DNA of 64,000 bases from positions 682,001 to 746,000 of the forward strand of contig NZ_CP085253.1 of NCBI RefSeq assembly GCF_044872765.1, given 5' to 3'. The notes below the pieces were generated by a model, which was not told the DNA's origin, searched no databases, and worked only from the letters and a program-made list of their open reading frames with translations. Shown here one piece after another: positions 7,453 to 14,953 of the stretch (positions are counted from its first letter, which is position 1; every line of letters starts with the position of its first letter). Made by a program: the position numbers and the translations under genes. This DNA is from Micrococcus sp023147585 (GTDB lineage: Bacteria; Actinomycetota; Actinomycetes; Actinomycetales; Micrococcaceae).

Positions 7453-9297
7453 ATGTCCGAAACCGTGAACCTGCCCGCCCTCGGTGAGTCCGTCACCGAA
7501 GGAACCGTGACCCGCTGGCTGAAGGCCGTCGGCGACGAGGTCGCCGTCGACGAGCCCCTGGTGGAGGTCTCCACCGACAAGGTCGACACCGAGATCCCGT
7601 CCCCCGTGGCCGGCGTGCTCGAGGAGATTCTGGCCGACGAGGACGAGACCGTCGAGGTCGGCGCCCCGCTGGCGACCATCGGCGACGGCTCCGGCTCCGC
7701 GCAGTCCGACGACGCCCCGTCCGAGGAGCCCGCCGAGGCCGAGGAGCCGGCCACCGAGGAGGCCCAGGAGGACGAGCAGCAGCAGGAGCCCGCCGGTGAG
7801 CCCGCTCCCGAGGAGCGCGCCAGCACCGAGGCGGACCAGCAGTCCTCCGGCGACCAGGCCGGCGAGGCCACCGAGGTGACCCTCCCCGCCCTGGGCGAGT
7901 CCGTCACCGAGGGCACCGTCACCCGCTGGCTCAAGGAGGTCGGCGACGACGTGGAGGTCGACGAGCCGCTGCTCGAGGTCTCCACGGACAAGGTCGACAC
8001 CGAGATCCCATCCCCCGTGGCCGGCACCCTGGTGGAGATCAAGGCCCAGGAGGACGAGACCGTCGAGGTCGGCGCCGTGCTGGCGCTCGTGGGCTCCGGC
8101 TCCGCCGGCGGCTCGCAGCCCTCGTCGGACGCCTCCCCCGCCGGGGACGAGGCCACCCCGGAGGAGATCGAGGACGCCGCCACCGAGGCCGCGGTCCCGA
8201 CCGAGACCGAGGAGGCCGCCGAGGACGCCGGCACCGAGCCCGCCGCCGAGGCCCCCGAGGAGTCCGCCTCCGAGAAGGCGATCGAGCAGGAGTCCTCGGC
8301 GAAGGAGTCCGGCGAGGCGAAGGCCGAGCCCTCCGCGACCGAGCCCGGCCAGGGCTACGTCACCCCGCTGGTCCGCCGCCTGGCGCACCAGAACGACGTC
8401 GACCTCTCCACGGTGCGCGGCACCGGCGTGGGCGGCCGCATCCGCAAGCAGGACGTCCTGGCGGCCTCGCTCGCCAAGAAGTCCTCCGGTGACGAGGCCA
8501 CTGCCCCCGCCGAGTCCGCCACCCCGGCCGCCTCTTCGGCCCCGCAGGCCGCCGCGTCCTCCGTGGACCCCTCGGTCCGCGGCGAGACCGAGAAGGCCCC
8601 GCGCATCCGCCAGGTTATCGCCCAGCGCATGCGCGAGTCCCTGGACCTCTCGACGCAGCTGACCCAGGTGCACGAGGTGGACATGACCCGCATCGTGCAG
8701 CTGCGCGCCAAGGCGAAGTCCTCCTTCCAGCAGCAGTCGGGCGTCAAGCTCACCTACCTGCCGTTCATCACGAAGGCCGTGGCCGAGGCGCTCAAGCAGC
8801 ACCCCAAGCTGAACGCGTCCTTCTCCGAGGACAACAAGGAGATCACCTACCACTCCTCGGAGGACATCGCGATCGCGGTGGACACCGAGAAGGGCCTCCT
8901 GGTGCCCGTCATCAAGGACACCGGCTCGCTGAACCTGACGGGCATCGCGCAGAAGATCGCGGACGTGGCCGAGCGCACCCGGACCAACAAGATCTCCGCG
9001 GACGAGCTCTCGGGCGGCACCTTCTCCATCACCAACATCGGCTCCGTGGGCGCCCTGTTCGACACGCCGATCATCAACCAGCCGCAGGTGGGCATCCTGG
9101 GCACGGGTGCGATCGTGAAGCGCCCGATGGTGGTGGCCGACGCCGACGGCAACGACACCATCGCCATCCGCCACATGATGTACCTGTCCCTGACCTACGA
9201 TCACCGCCTCGTGGACGGCGCGGACGCCGGACGCTTCCTCCAGACGCTCAAGCAGCGCCTCGAGGCCGGCGAGTTCGCTCCCGAGCTCGGCCTCTGA
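7453..9297 (+). CDS. sucB: Dihydrolipoamide acyltransferase (E2) with two lipoyl domains
   Basis: E2 core of a 2-oxoacid dehydrogenase complex, 614 aa from the ATG at 7453. That ATG follows GAGGAGA; an in-frame GTG 18 bases earlier is part of the Shine-Dalgarno sequence itself. Two lipoyl domains each contain STDKVDTEIPSP, with lipoyl lysines at Lys43 and Lys180. They are joined by long acidic Glu/Ala linkers. The peripheral subunit-binding domain starts at about residue 301 (GYVTPLVRRLAHQNDVDL), and the catalytic domain ends with DHRLVDGAD (His584, Asp588). Annotation as succinyltransferase is customary. In related actinobacteria one E2 serves both the pyruvate and 2-oxoglutarate complexes, so substrate is not settled. 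It shares context with lpdA, lipA and lipB. Confidence 0.94.
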   Translation: MSETVNLPALGESVTEGTVTRWLKAVGDEVAVDEPLVEVSTDKVDTEIPSPVAGVLEEILADEDETVEVGAPLATIGDGSGSAQSDDAPSEEPAEAEEPATEEAQEDEQQQEPAGEPAPEERASTEADQQSSGDQAGEATEVTLPALGESVTEGTVTRWLKEVGDDVEVDEPLLEVSTDKVDTEIPSPVAGTLVEIKAQEDETVEVGAVLALVGSGSAGGSQPSSDASPAGDEATPEEIEDAATEAAVPTETEEAAEDAGTEPAAEAPEESASEKAIEQESSAKESGEAKAEPSATEPGQGYVTPLVRRLAHQNDVDLSTVRGTGVGGRIRKQDVLAASLAKKSSGDEATAPAESATPAASSAPQAAASSVDPSVRGETEKAPRIRQVIAQRMRESLDLSTQLTQVHEVDMTRIVQLRAKAKSSFQQQSGVKLTYLPFITKAVAEALKQHPKLNASFSEDNKEITYHSSEDIAIAVDTEKGLLVPVIKDTGSLNLTGIAQKIADVAERTRTNKISADELSGGTFSITNIGSVGALFDTPIINQPQVGILGTGAIVKRPMVVADADGNDTIAIRHMMYLSLTYDHRLVDGADAGRFLQTLKQRLEAGEFAPELGL

Positions 9298-9307
9298 GGG
9301 GACCGTC

Positions 9308-9658
9308 ATGGACGTCCTGACCACCATCCTGGTGACGATCCACGTGGTCTCGGCCGCGGCGATCGTGGGCGGCTGGTTCGCCCACTTCCGCAACCCCACC
9401 GTGACCGCCTCGCAGTGGATCGGCTCGATCGGCATGATCCTCACGGGCATCGCGCTCTTCGGCGTGGCCATGGCCACGTGGGAGGACCCGAACCACATGA
9501 AGCTGGGGATCAAGTTCCTGATCGGCGTCATCGTGTTCGTGGCCGCCCTGCTGGGTCGGCGCCGCCTCAACCGCGGCGAGGCCGTGCCCACCGGCCTGGC
9601 CCACGCCGTGGGCGGCCTGGGCCTGGTCAACATGCTGATCGCGCTGCTCTGGCACTGA
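9308..9658 (+). CDS. Small four-helix membrane protein of unknown function
   Basis: A 116-aa hydrophobic protein with about four membrane helices: residues 4-24 (TTILVTIHVVSAAAIVGGWF), 38-57, 63-84 and 96-115. It starts 10 bases after the E2 stop, with GAGGGGACC as a plausible ribosome site, so it is cotranscribed with sucB. The pattern of short loops and His/Trp in helix 1 (HVVSAAAIVGGW) resembles small actinobacterial integral membrane proteins found beside this E2 gene. I recognise no enzymatic motif. A strong bidirectional terminator follows. Confidence 0.85.
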   Translation: MDVLTTILVTIHVVSAAAIVGGWFAHFRNPTVTASQWIGSIGMILTGIALFGVAMATWEDPNHMKLGIKFLIGVIVFVAALLGRRRLNRGEAVPTGLAHAVGGLGLVNMLIALLWH

Positions 9659-9684
9659 TCCGCCTCTGCGGCTGAGCCGCGTTC

Positions 9685-9726
9685 ACGCCGTGTGCCCCGA
9701 GGAGAGATCCTCGGGGCACACGGCGT
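9685..9726. terminator. Strong bidirectional terminator, 19-bp stem
   Basis: Perfectly complementary arms 9685-9703 and 9708-9726 with a GAGA tetraloop. It sits between the convergent small membrane protein gene and the kinase gene and can end both transcripts. Confidence 0.85.
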
Positions 9727-9744
9727 TCCCCGTCCCCGGACGGC

Positions 9745-11478
9745 TCAGCGAGGGTCCACCCGTTCCACGCGCCACCGCGTCCCGTCCGCGCGCAGGGTCA
9801 GCTCCACGGCCTCGTCTCGCTCCTCCACGTCCCCGACGACGGCGCCGGCGCCGTCCTGCACCGCGTGCGCACTCGTGACGATCCGGGCCGGCACCCGCAG
9901 CGCATCCCCCTCGACCTCGGCGGCCCCGTCCGGCTCCACGGACACCGTGAGCCCGGCGAACGCGTAGCCGCCGCCGGCCAGGTCCCGCTGCACTGCGGCG
10001 TCCCTGCGCCACGCGGGACTGCCCGGCACGGCGTAGGCCTCCAGCCGCTCCGCCCGCGGGTCCTCGAGCGCGGCCGTCCGCGCGCGGCCCACCCCCGCCA
10101 GGACCTCCTCGAGCGCGACGGCGTCCTCCGACAGCTCCTCCGGGCGGGCCGAGGCCTCGGTGCCGGTGGACGGGTCCCCGGGCGCCTCCCCGGAGGCCTC
10201 CCCCGACACCCCGTGCCGGGTGGACGACGCCGCAGCGTCCGGCGGCCGGCCGGGCGCACTCGACGAGGGCGGGGTGCCCGACGCGGGGGCGGCACCCGAC
10301 GGCGCCGTCGGCGCCGCCGGTCCCTGTCCCTCCCCGGCTGCGGGGCCGTCCGCGGTCCGGTGCAGCACGGCGCCCGCCACGGCCAGCCCCGCCAGGAGCG
10401 CGACGGCCCCCGCCGCGAGTCCCACGGCCGGTCCAGGCGCCCGTCGGCCTCGCCGGCCCACCGCACCTCGGCCCCCGGTCCGCCTCCGCCGTCCGTGCCT
10501 CGTGCCCGGCCCTCCGCCGCCGCCGGGCAAGAGCGTGGGCAGCAGGTGGGCCACCTCGATCGGAGCCGCCTCGTGGAGGGGAACGGCCTCCGGAGCGGCG
10601 GCCGCGTAGGCGGCGGAGGCGCCCTCCAGGGCGCTCGGCCTGCCCGCGGGGTCGGGGTCGAGCGCCGCGTCCAGCAGGATCGCGAGCTCCGGGGGGACCT
10701 CCGGCACGAGCACGGGCAGCGGCGCCCGGCTGCCGTGGGGCCCGGGCGCCCGGCCGGTCAGCGCGAACCACCCGAGGGCCGCCCACGAGAACACGTCCGA
10801 CGCGGCGGTGAGCGGGTCCGGCGCAGCGGCCCGCTCCCCGTCCGCCGGCGCCTCCGCCTCCTGCAGCGCCCGCAGCACCTCGGGCGCCGCGAACCCGGGC
10901 GTGCCGCCGACACCCTGGGCTCCCCCGACGACGCGCGCCACCCCGAGGTCCGCGAGGGCCGGGCTGCCGTCCACGCCGAAGAGCACGTTGCCCGGGGAGA
11001 CGTCCCCGTGGACGATCCCGTGCTCGTGCAGCCGGGCCAGGGCCTGGGCCATGGGCACGAGGACGGTCACCGCCTGGCCCGGGGTGAGCGGCCCGGCCTC
11101 GCGCACGAGGTCCGCGAGCGAGCCCGCAGGCCGATGCTCGCTCAGCATGCCCGTGCCCTGGTCCGTCGGCACGGTTCCCAGCACGGCGACGAGGTGCGGA
11201 TGCCGCACGTGCGCGAGGGCAGCCGCCTCCGCCGAGAGCGAATCCCCCGCGGCCGGGGAGCGGGGCACCTTGAGGGCGGCCTCGCCCCCGGCGGCGTCCC
11301 GGACCAGCCACACGCGAGCCTGGGACCCCTCGCCCAGCAGCCGCACGGCCTCCCAGCCGGGGACCCGGGGAGCGCCGCCCTCGGCCGCGTCCTCCGGCGC
11401 CGTCCCCGGCTCCGCTCCCGCGGGATCCAGGCGCCCGTGCCGAGCCTCGGGCCCCTCGCCCCCTCCGTGCGCCCCCAT
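9745..11478 (-). CDS. Membrane-anchored Ser/Thr protein kinase with atypical catalytic motifs
   Basis: Hanks-type kinase, 577 aa from the ATG at 11478, which has GGGAGGGGAG 8 bases upstream; longer frames lack this. The kinase domain covers about residues 30-290: glycine loop LLGEGSQARVWL, Lys in AALKV and alpha-C Glu in SAEAAALAHVRHPHL. The catalytic loop reads HGDVSPGNVLF rather than HRD.K..N, and the magnesium loop reads ADLGVA rather than DFG. A membrane helix lies at about 350-372 (VGLAAGAVALLAGLAVAGAVL). A Pro/Ser-rich linker and a C-terminal extracytoplasmic domain of about 120 residues follow, without PASTA repeats. It is a non-RD kinase or possibly a weak or pseudo-kinase. It is oriented against its neighbours, so it is a stand-alone unit. 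Confidence 0.88.
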   Translation of the reverse strand: MGAHGGGEGPEARHGRLDPAGAEPGTAPEDAAEGGAPRVPGWEAVRLLGEGSQARVWLVRDAAGGEAALKVPRSPAAGDSLSAEAAALAHVRHPHLVAVLGTVPTDQGTGMLSEHRPAGSLADLVREAGPLTPGQAVTVLVPMAQALARLHEHGIVHGDVSPGNVLFGVDGSPALADLGVARVVGGAQGVGGTPGFAAPEVLRALQEAEAPADGERAAAPDPLTAASDVFSWAALGWFALTGRAPGPHGSRAPLPVLVPEVPPELAILLDAALDPDPAGRPSALEGASAAYAAAAPEAVPLHEAAPIEVAHLLPTLLPGGGGGPGTRHGRRRRTGGRGAVGRRGRRAPGPAVGLAAGAVALLAGLAVAGAVLHRTADGPAAGEGQGPAAPTAPSGAAPASGTPPSSSAPGRPPDAAASSTRHGVSGEASGEAPGDPSTGTEASARPEELSEDAVALEEVLAGVGRARTAALEDPRAERLEAYAVPGSPAWRRDAAVQRDLAGGGYAFAGLTVSVEPDGAAEVEGDALRVPARIVTSAHAVQDGAGAVVGDVEERDEAVELTLRADGTRWRVERVDPR

Positions 11479-11641
11479 CGCGCGCTCCCCTCCCGATCCC
11501 TCCGACCGCCTCCGACAGGCGCCCGGGAGGGCCTCCTCCGGCCCCCGCCACCATCGTGCCTCCTCCAGGACCCGCGATCCGGGTTGTCCACAGGCCGAGG
11601 CGGACCCGTTCCTCCGCGTCCGGCTCCCGGGGCCCGAGGGA

Positions 11642-11647
11642 TACAGT
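11642..11647 (+). promoter_or_regulatory. Leaderless-type -10 box for lipB
   Basis: TACAGT followed by 7 bases and the lipB ATG at 11655. The expected transcription start falls at or next to the A of ATG. No Shine-Dalgarno sequence precedes the gene. Confidence 0.6.
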
Positions 11648-11654
11648 GGACGGC

Positions 11655-12356
11655 ATGTCCGACCCCCTCCTCCCTCCCCTGCGCGTGCTCGGCCTGGCCC
11701 CTGGCCTCGTCGACTACCACGCGGCATGGGACCGCCAGAAGTCGCTCCACGACGACGTCGTCGCCGGCCGCTCGGACGGCGAGTTCCTGCTCCTCGAGCA
11801 CGCCCCGGTGTACACCGCGGGCCGCCGCACCGAGGACCACGAGCGTCCCGCCGACGGCGCCCCCGTGGTGGACGTGGACCGCGGCGGGAAGATCACGTGG
11901 CACGGCCCCGGCCAGCTGGTCGGCTACCCCGTGGTGCGCCTGAAGGACAGCGCGCACGTGAAGGACTACGTGTGGTTCCTGGAGGAGCTGCTGATCCGCA
12001 CGGCCGCCGAGTACGGCGTCACCGCCGTCCGCGTGGACGGCCGGGCCGGCATCTGGGTCCTCAGCGACACGGACGCCGACGGCGCGGCGCGCCCGGACCG
12101 CAAGCTCGGCGCCATCGGCCTGGCCATCCACGACGGCGTGTCCACCCACGGCTTCGCCCTGAACTGCTCCAACTCCCTCGCCCCCTACGCGGGCATCATC
12201 GCGTGCGGCATCGCCGACGCCGCCACCACCACGCTCACCGAGGAGACGGGCCGGACCATCACGCCGGCCGACGTCGTCCCCGTGCTCACCCGCCACCTGG
12301 AGGAGCTCGGTCCCCGGTACATCGCCGTCACCCCCACGGAAGGACCCACCGCATGA
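11655..12356 (+). CDS. lipB: Octanoyl-ACP:protein N-octanoyltransferase
   Basis: Transfers octanoate from acyl carrier protein to the lipoyl lysine of apo-proteins, the first step of lipoate assembly. At 233 aa it has the usual length. Visible family features are GRRTEDHERP, WHGPGQLVGYPVVRL, the catalytic Lys150 in RKLGAIGLAI and the acyl-accepting Cys184 in IIACGI. The ATG at 11655 is chosen because a -10 box lies 7 bases upstream. The stop overlaps the lipA start by 4 bases (ATGA), so LipB and LipA are translationally coupled. The targets are probably the E2 encoded 2.4 kb upstream and GcvH elsewhere. Confidence 0.96.
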   Translation: MSDPLLPPLRVLGLAPGLVDYHAAWDRQKSLHDDVVAGRSDGEFLLLEHAPVYTAGRRTEDHERPADGAPVVDVDRGGKITWHGPGQLVGYPVVRLKDSAHVKDYVWFLEELLIRTAAEYGVTAVRVDGRAGIWVLSDTDADGAARPDRKLGAIGLAIHDGVSTHGFALNCSNSLAPYAGIIACGIADAATTTLTEETGRTITPADVVPVLTRHLEELGPRYIAVTPTEGPTA

Positions 12357-13360
12357 GCACCGCACCCGAAGGACGCCGCCTGCTGCGCGTCGAGGCCCGC
12401 AACGCCGAGGTCCCCGTGGAGCGCAAGCCCGAGTGGACCAAGGCCAAGGTGCACATGGGCCCGGAGTACATCTCCCTGAAGAACAAGGTGAAGGGCTCCG
12501 GCCTGCACACCGTGTGCGAGGAGGCCGGCTGCCCCAACATCTTCGAGTGCTGGGAGGACCGCGAGGCCACGTTCCTCATCGGCGGCGACATCTGCACCCG
12601 GCGCTGCGACTTCTGCGACATCGCCTCGGGCCGTCCTCTCCCCCTGGACATGGACGAGCCGCTCAAGGTCGCCGAGAACATCCGGGAGATGGACCTGCGC
12701 TATGCCACCGTCACGGGCGTGGCCCGCGACGACCAGAAGGACGGCGCCGCGTGGCTCTACGCGGACACCATCCGGCGCATCCACGAGCTGAACCCCGGGA
12801 CCGGCGTCGAGATCCTGCCCCCGGACTTCGGGGCGGTCCCCGAGCTCGTGCAGCAGGTCTTCGACGCCCGCCCGGAGGTCTTCGCCCACAACCTGGAGAC
12901 CGTGCCGCGCATCTTCAAGCGCATCCGTCCCGCCTTCACGTACGAGAAGTCCCTCCGCGTCCTGACGATGGCCAAGGCGGACGAGCTGGTGACCAAGTCC
13001 AACCTCATCCTGGGCATGGGCGAGACGGACGAGGAGATCGACCAGGCGCTCGTGGACCTCCACGAGGCCGGCTGCGACATCATCACGATCACGCAGTACG
13101 TGCGCCCGTCCAAGCTCCACCACCCGATCGACCGCTGGGTGAAGCCCACCGAGTTCGTGCAGTGGTCGGAGCGCGCCGAGCAGATCGGCTTCACGGGCGT
13201 CATGGCCGGCCCCCTCGTGCGCTCCTCCTACCGCGCCGGGAAGCTCTACGCGCAGGCCATGGAGCGCCTCGGCCGCACGCTGCCCGCGAACCTCACCCAC
13301 CTCGCCGGCGAGCGGACCGCGCGCCAGGAGGCCTCGGCCGTCGTCGCGCGGATGTCCTGA
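12353..13360 (+). CDS. lipA: Lipoyl synthase (radical SAM)
   Basis: Inserts two sulfur atoms into protein-bound octanoyl groups using radical S-adenosylmethionine chemistry. It is 335 aa. The auxiliary iron-sulfur cluster ligands are Cys55, Cys60 and Cys66 (VCEEAGCPNIFEC). The radical SAM cluster ligands are Cys81, Cys85 and Cys88 (CTRRCDFC). The C-terminal RSSYRAG supplies the conserved Arg-Ser-Ser ending that ligates the auxiliary cluster. It overlaps lipB by 4 bases and completes the endogenous lipoylation pathway next to lpdA and the E2 gene. Confidence 0.97.
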   Translation: MSTAPEGRRLLRVEARNAEVPVERKPEWTKAKVHMGPEYISLKNKVKGSGLHTVCEEAGCPNIFECWEDREATFLIGGDICTRRCDFCDIASGRPLPLDMDEPLKVAENIREMDLRYATVTGVARDDQKDGAAWLYADTIRRIHELNPGTGVEILPPDFGAVPELVQQVFDARPEVFAHNLETVPRIFKRIRPAFTYEKSLRVLTMAKADELVTKSNLILGMGETDEEIDQALVDLHEAGCDIITITQYVRPSKLHHPIDRWVKPTEFVQWSERAEQIGFTGVMAGPLVRSSYRAGKLYAQAMERLGRTLPANLTHLAGERTARQEASAVVARMS

Positions 13361-13371
13361 TCCGGCCCCGG

Positions 13372-13377
13372 TAGACT
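13372..13377 (+). promoter_or_regulatory. -10 box for the DUF4191 gene
   Basis: TAGACT ends 10 bases before the ATG at 13388, leaving a predicted leader of only about 3 bases. No ribosome binding site is present. Confidence 0.5.
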
Positions 13378-13387
13378 GGACCCCGCT

Positions 13388-14194
13388 ATGGCCAAGAACA
13401 CGCAGACCCCCTCGCCCTCCGCCGGATCCACCTCCCTCAAGGAGGTCAAGGCCATGCAGCGCGAGCGGCGCCGCCAGATGAAGGTGGACGCGAAGGCGGA
13501 CCGCCGGCGCAAGCGCTCCTCCGGCGGCCCCGGCATCCTCACGCAGCTCAAGCAGGTCTTCGCCATGACCCGCCAGCACAACCCGAAGGTCGTGCTGTGG
13601 ATGGCGCTGGCCTTCTCGGCTGCGCTGGTGGTGGGCCTGGTCATCGGCCTGCTGCTGCACAACTGGATCACGTGGCTGCTGATCGCCATCCCCTTCGGCG
13701 TGCTCGCCGCGGTGATCGTGATGAACCGCCTCGCGGAGCGGGCCATGTTCGCCCAGCTCGAGGGGCGTCCCGGATCCGTCGGCGCCGCCCTGTCCACGCT
13801 GCGCCGCGGCTGGATCGTGCCCGAGCAGCCCGTGGCCGTGAACCCGAAGACCCAGGACGTCGTGTACCGCGCGATCGGCCGCCCCGGCGTCGTGCTCGTC
13901 ACCGAGGGCCCCGCCCCGCGCCTGGCGAAGCTGCTGTCCAAGGAGGAGCGCAGCCTCGAGCGCTTCCTGCCCAACGTGCCCGTGCACGTGGTGCAGGCCG
14001 GCAACGGGGAGGGCCAGACGCCCCTGCACCTCGTGCCCAAGACGCTGAAGTCCATGAAGAAGACGCTCACCGACCAGGAGGTCAGCGCGATCGACAAGCG
14101 CCTGTCCGCCCTGAACACCTCCCGCCCTCCGATCCCCAAGGGGATCGACCCGATGCGCGCCCGCGCCGACCGCCGAGGCATGCGCGGCCGCTGA
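13388..14194 (+). CDS. DUF4191 domain-containing membrane protein
   Basis: A 268-aa protein of the actinobacterial DUF4191 family, function unknown; it is routinely found between lipA and glnA. It has a basic N-terminus (QRERRRQMKVDAKADRRRK) and a segment MTRQHNPKVVLWM. Two membrane helices follow at about 72-93 and 97-118, and then a cytoplasmic domain with WIVPEQPVAVNPKTQDVVYR and a nucleotide-loop-free beta-rich region (GRPGVVLVTEGPAPR). It starts 27 bases after lipA but carries its own -10 box. A 22-bp terminator follows. Confidence 0.86.
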   Translation: MAKNTQTPSPSAGSTSLKEVKAMQRERRRQMKVDAKADRRRKRSSGGPGILTQLKQVFAMTRQHNPKVVLWMALAFSAALVVGLVIGLLLHNWITWLLIAIPFGVLAAVIVMNRLAERAMFAQLEGRPGSVGAALSTLRRGWIVPEQPVAVNPKTQDVVYRAIGRPGVVLVTEGPAPRLAKLLSKEERSLERFLPNVPVHVVQAGNGEGQTPLHLVPKTLKSMKKTLTDQEVSAIDKRLSALNTSRPPIPKGIDPMRARADRRGMRGR

Positions 14195-14221
14195 GGCCCG
14201 CTCGGTGCCACGTCCGGACCG

Positions 14222-14270
14222 GACGCGACAGGGGCGGCCCACCAGCACGGTGGGCCGCCCCTGTCGCGTC
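14222..14270. terminator. Strong bidirectional terminator, 22-bp stem
   Basis: Perfect arms 14222-14243 and 14249-14270 with an AGCAC loop, placed between the convergent DUF4191 and RDD genes. It is the most stable hairpin noticed in the window. Confidence 0.88.
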
Positions 14271-14279
14271 TCGGCGCGC

Positions 14280-14795
14280 TCACATGCGGATCTCGACGGT
14301 GCCCGCCACGCGGTCATGCATGCCGCGCCCATCGGGGTCCACCACGACGGCGGGCAGCACGAGGCACAGCAGGACCGTCCGGACGAGGACGCGGTGGACG
14401 GGCGCGGTGCGGCCGCCCACGCGCACCACCTGGGTGCGCAGCAGGGCCTTGCCCACGGTGGTGGCCAGCAGGGAGATCCCGACGACGTGCACCACCGCGA
14501 AGACGAGCAGCGTGGCGATCGCCTCACCGCCGAACACGAGGTTCGAGACGACGAGGGCGAGCGCCCAGTCGATGCACAGCGCCCCGAATCGGCGGGCGGC
14601 CGTCGCCATGGAGGCCGGGCCGCGCTGGGGGAGGCCGAGGAGGTCGCCGGGCCACCGCCCCGCCGCGCGGCCGCCGCCCGGACCGTCCACCCACCCCGCG
14701 AGGTCCGAGCGCGTGATGAGCGGCTCGGCGCGGTCTCCGGCGCCGCGCCGGGACTCGTCGGGCCGGTCAGGGGGGTCGGTCGCTCGGTGTGCCAC
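14280..14795 (-). CDS. RDD family membrane protein
   Basis: A 171-aa protein with a hydrophilic, disordered N-terminal segment of about 65 residues and then an RDD domain. The signature residues are seen as the Arg-Asp pair in ARRFGALCIDWALAL and the later Asp in VDPDGRGMHDRVAGT. Two to three membrane helices are predicted at about 72-90, 95-115 and 135-152. RDD proteins are widespread; some act in transport or are partners of other membrane proteins, and the role here is unknown. The GTG start at 14795 is supported by a -10 box 6 bases upstream. It diverges from glnA. Confidence 0.86.
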   Translation of the reverse strand: MAHRATDPPDRPDESRRGAGDRAEPLITRSDLAGWVDGPGGGRAAGRWPGDLLGLPQRGPASMATAARRFGALCIDWALALVVSNLVFGGEAIATLLVFAVVHVVGISLLATTVGKALLRTQVVRVGGRTAPVHRVLVRTVLLCLVLPAVVVDPDGRGMHDRVAGTVEIRM

Positions 14796-14801
14796 CCCTC
14801 C

Positions 14802-14807
14802 AGCGTA
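14802..14807 (-). promoter_or_regulatory. Leaderless-type -10 box for the RDD gene
   Basis: On the minus strand TACGCT, then GGAGGG, then the GTG start: a 6-base gap that places the transcription start at the start codon. Confidence 0.55.
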
Positions 14808-14874
14808 GTCGTCGCCCGGCGCGCCACAGCAGTCACGAAGAGTCTCTGGCTACGCTGGAACGTCGCCCCCTGAG

Positions 14875-14880
14875 TAGTAT
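14875..14880 (+). promoter_or_regulatory. Candidate -10 box for glnA1
   Basis: TAGTAT, 73 bases before the GTG start. A second -10-like TACGCT lies at 14851-14856. The leader is long enough for nitrogen control, but I recognise no clear GlnR or AmtR operator. Confidence 0.4.
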
Positions 14881-14953
14881 GGAGGGCGTCGGCCGGCGGG
14901 CCCGGGTGTCTGCCGGCGCCCCCGTTCCGTCCCAGGAAGGCCAGGAGAGAACC

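Noticed and set aside
4903..9633. 1576-codon open frame on the minus strand
   Set aside because: Antisense shadow of pepA, lpdA and the E2 gene. It arises from high GC at third positions; the product is low-complexity Gly/Val/Leu/His text with no family match.
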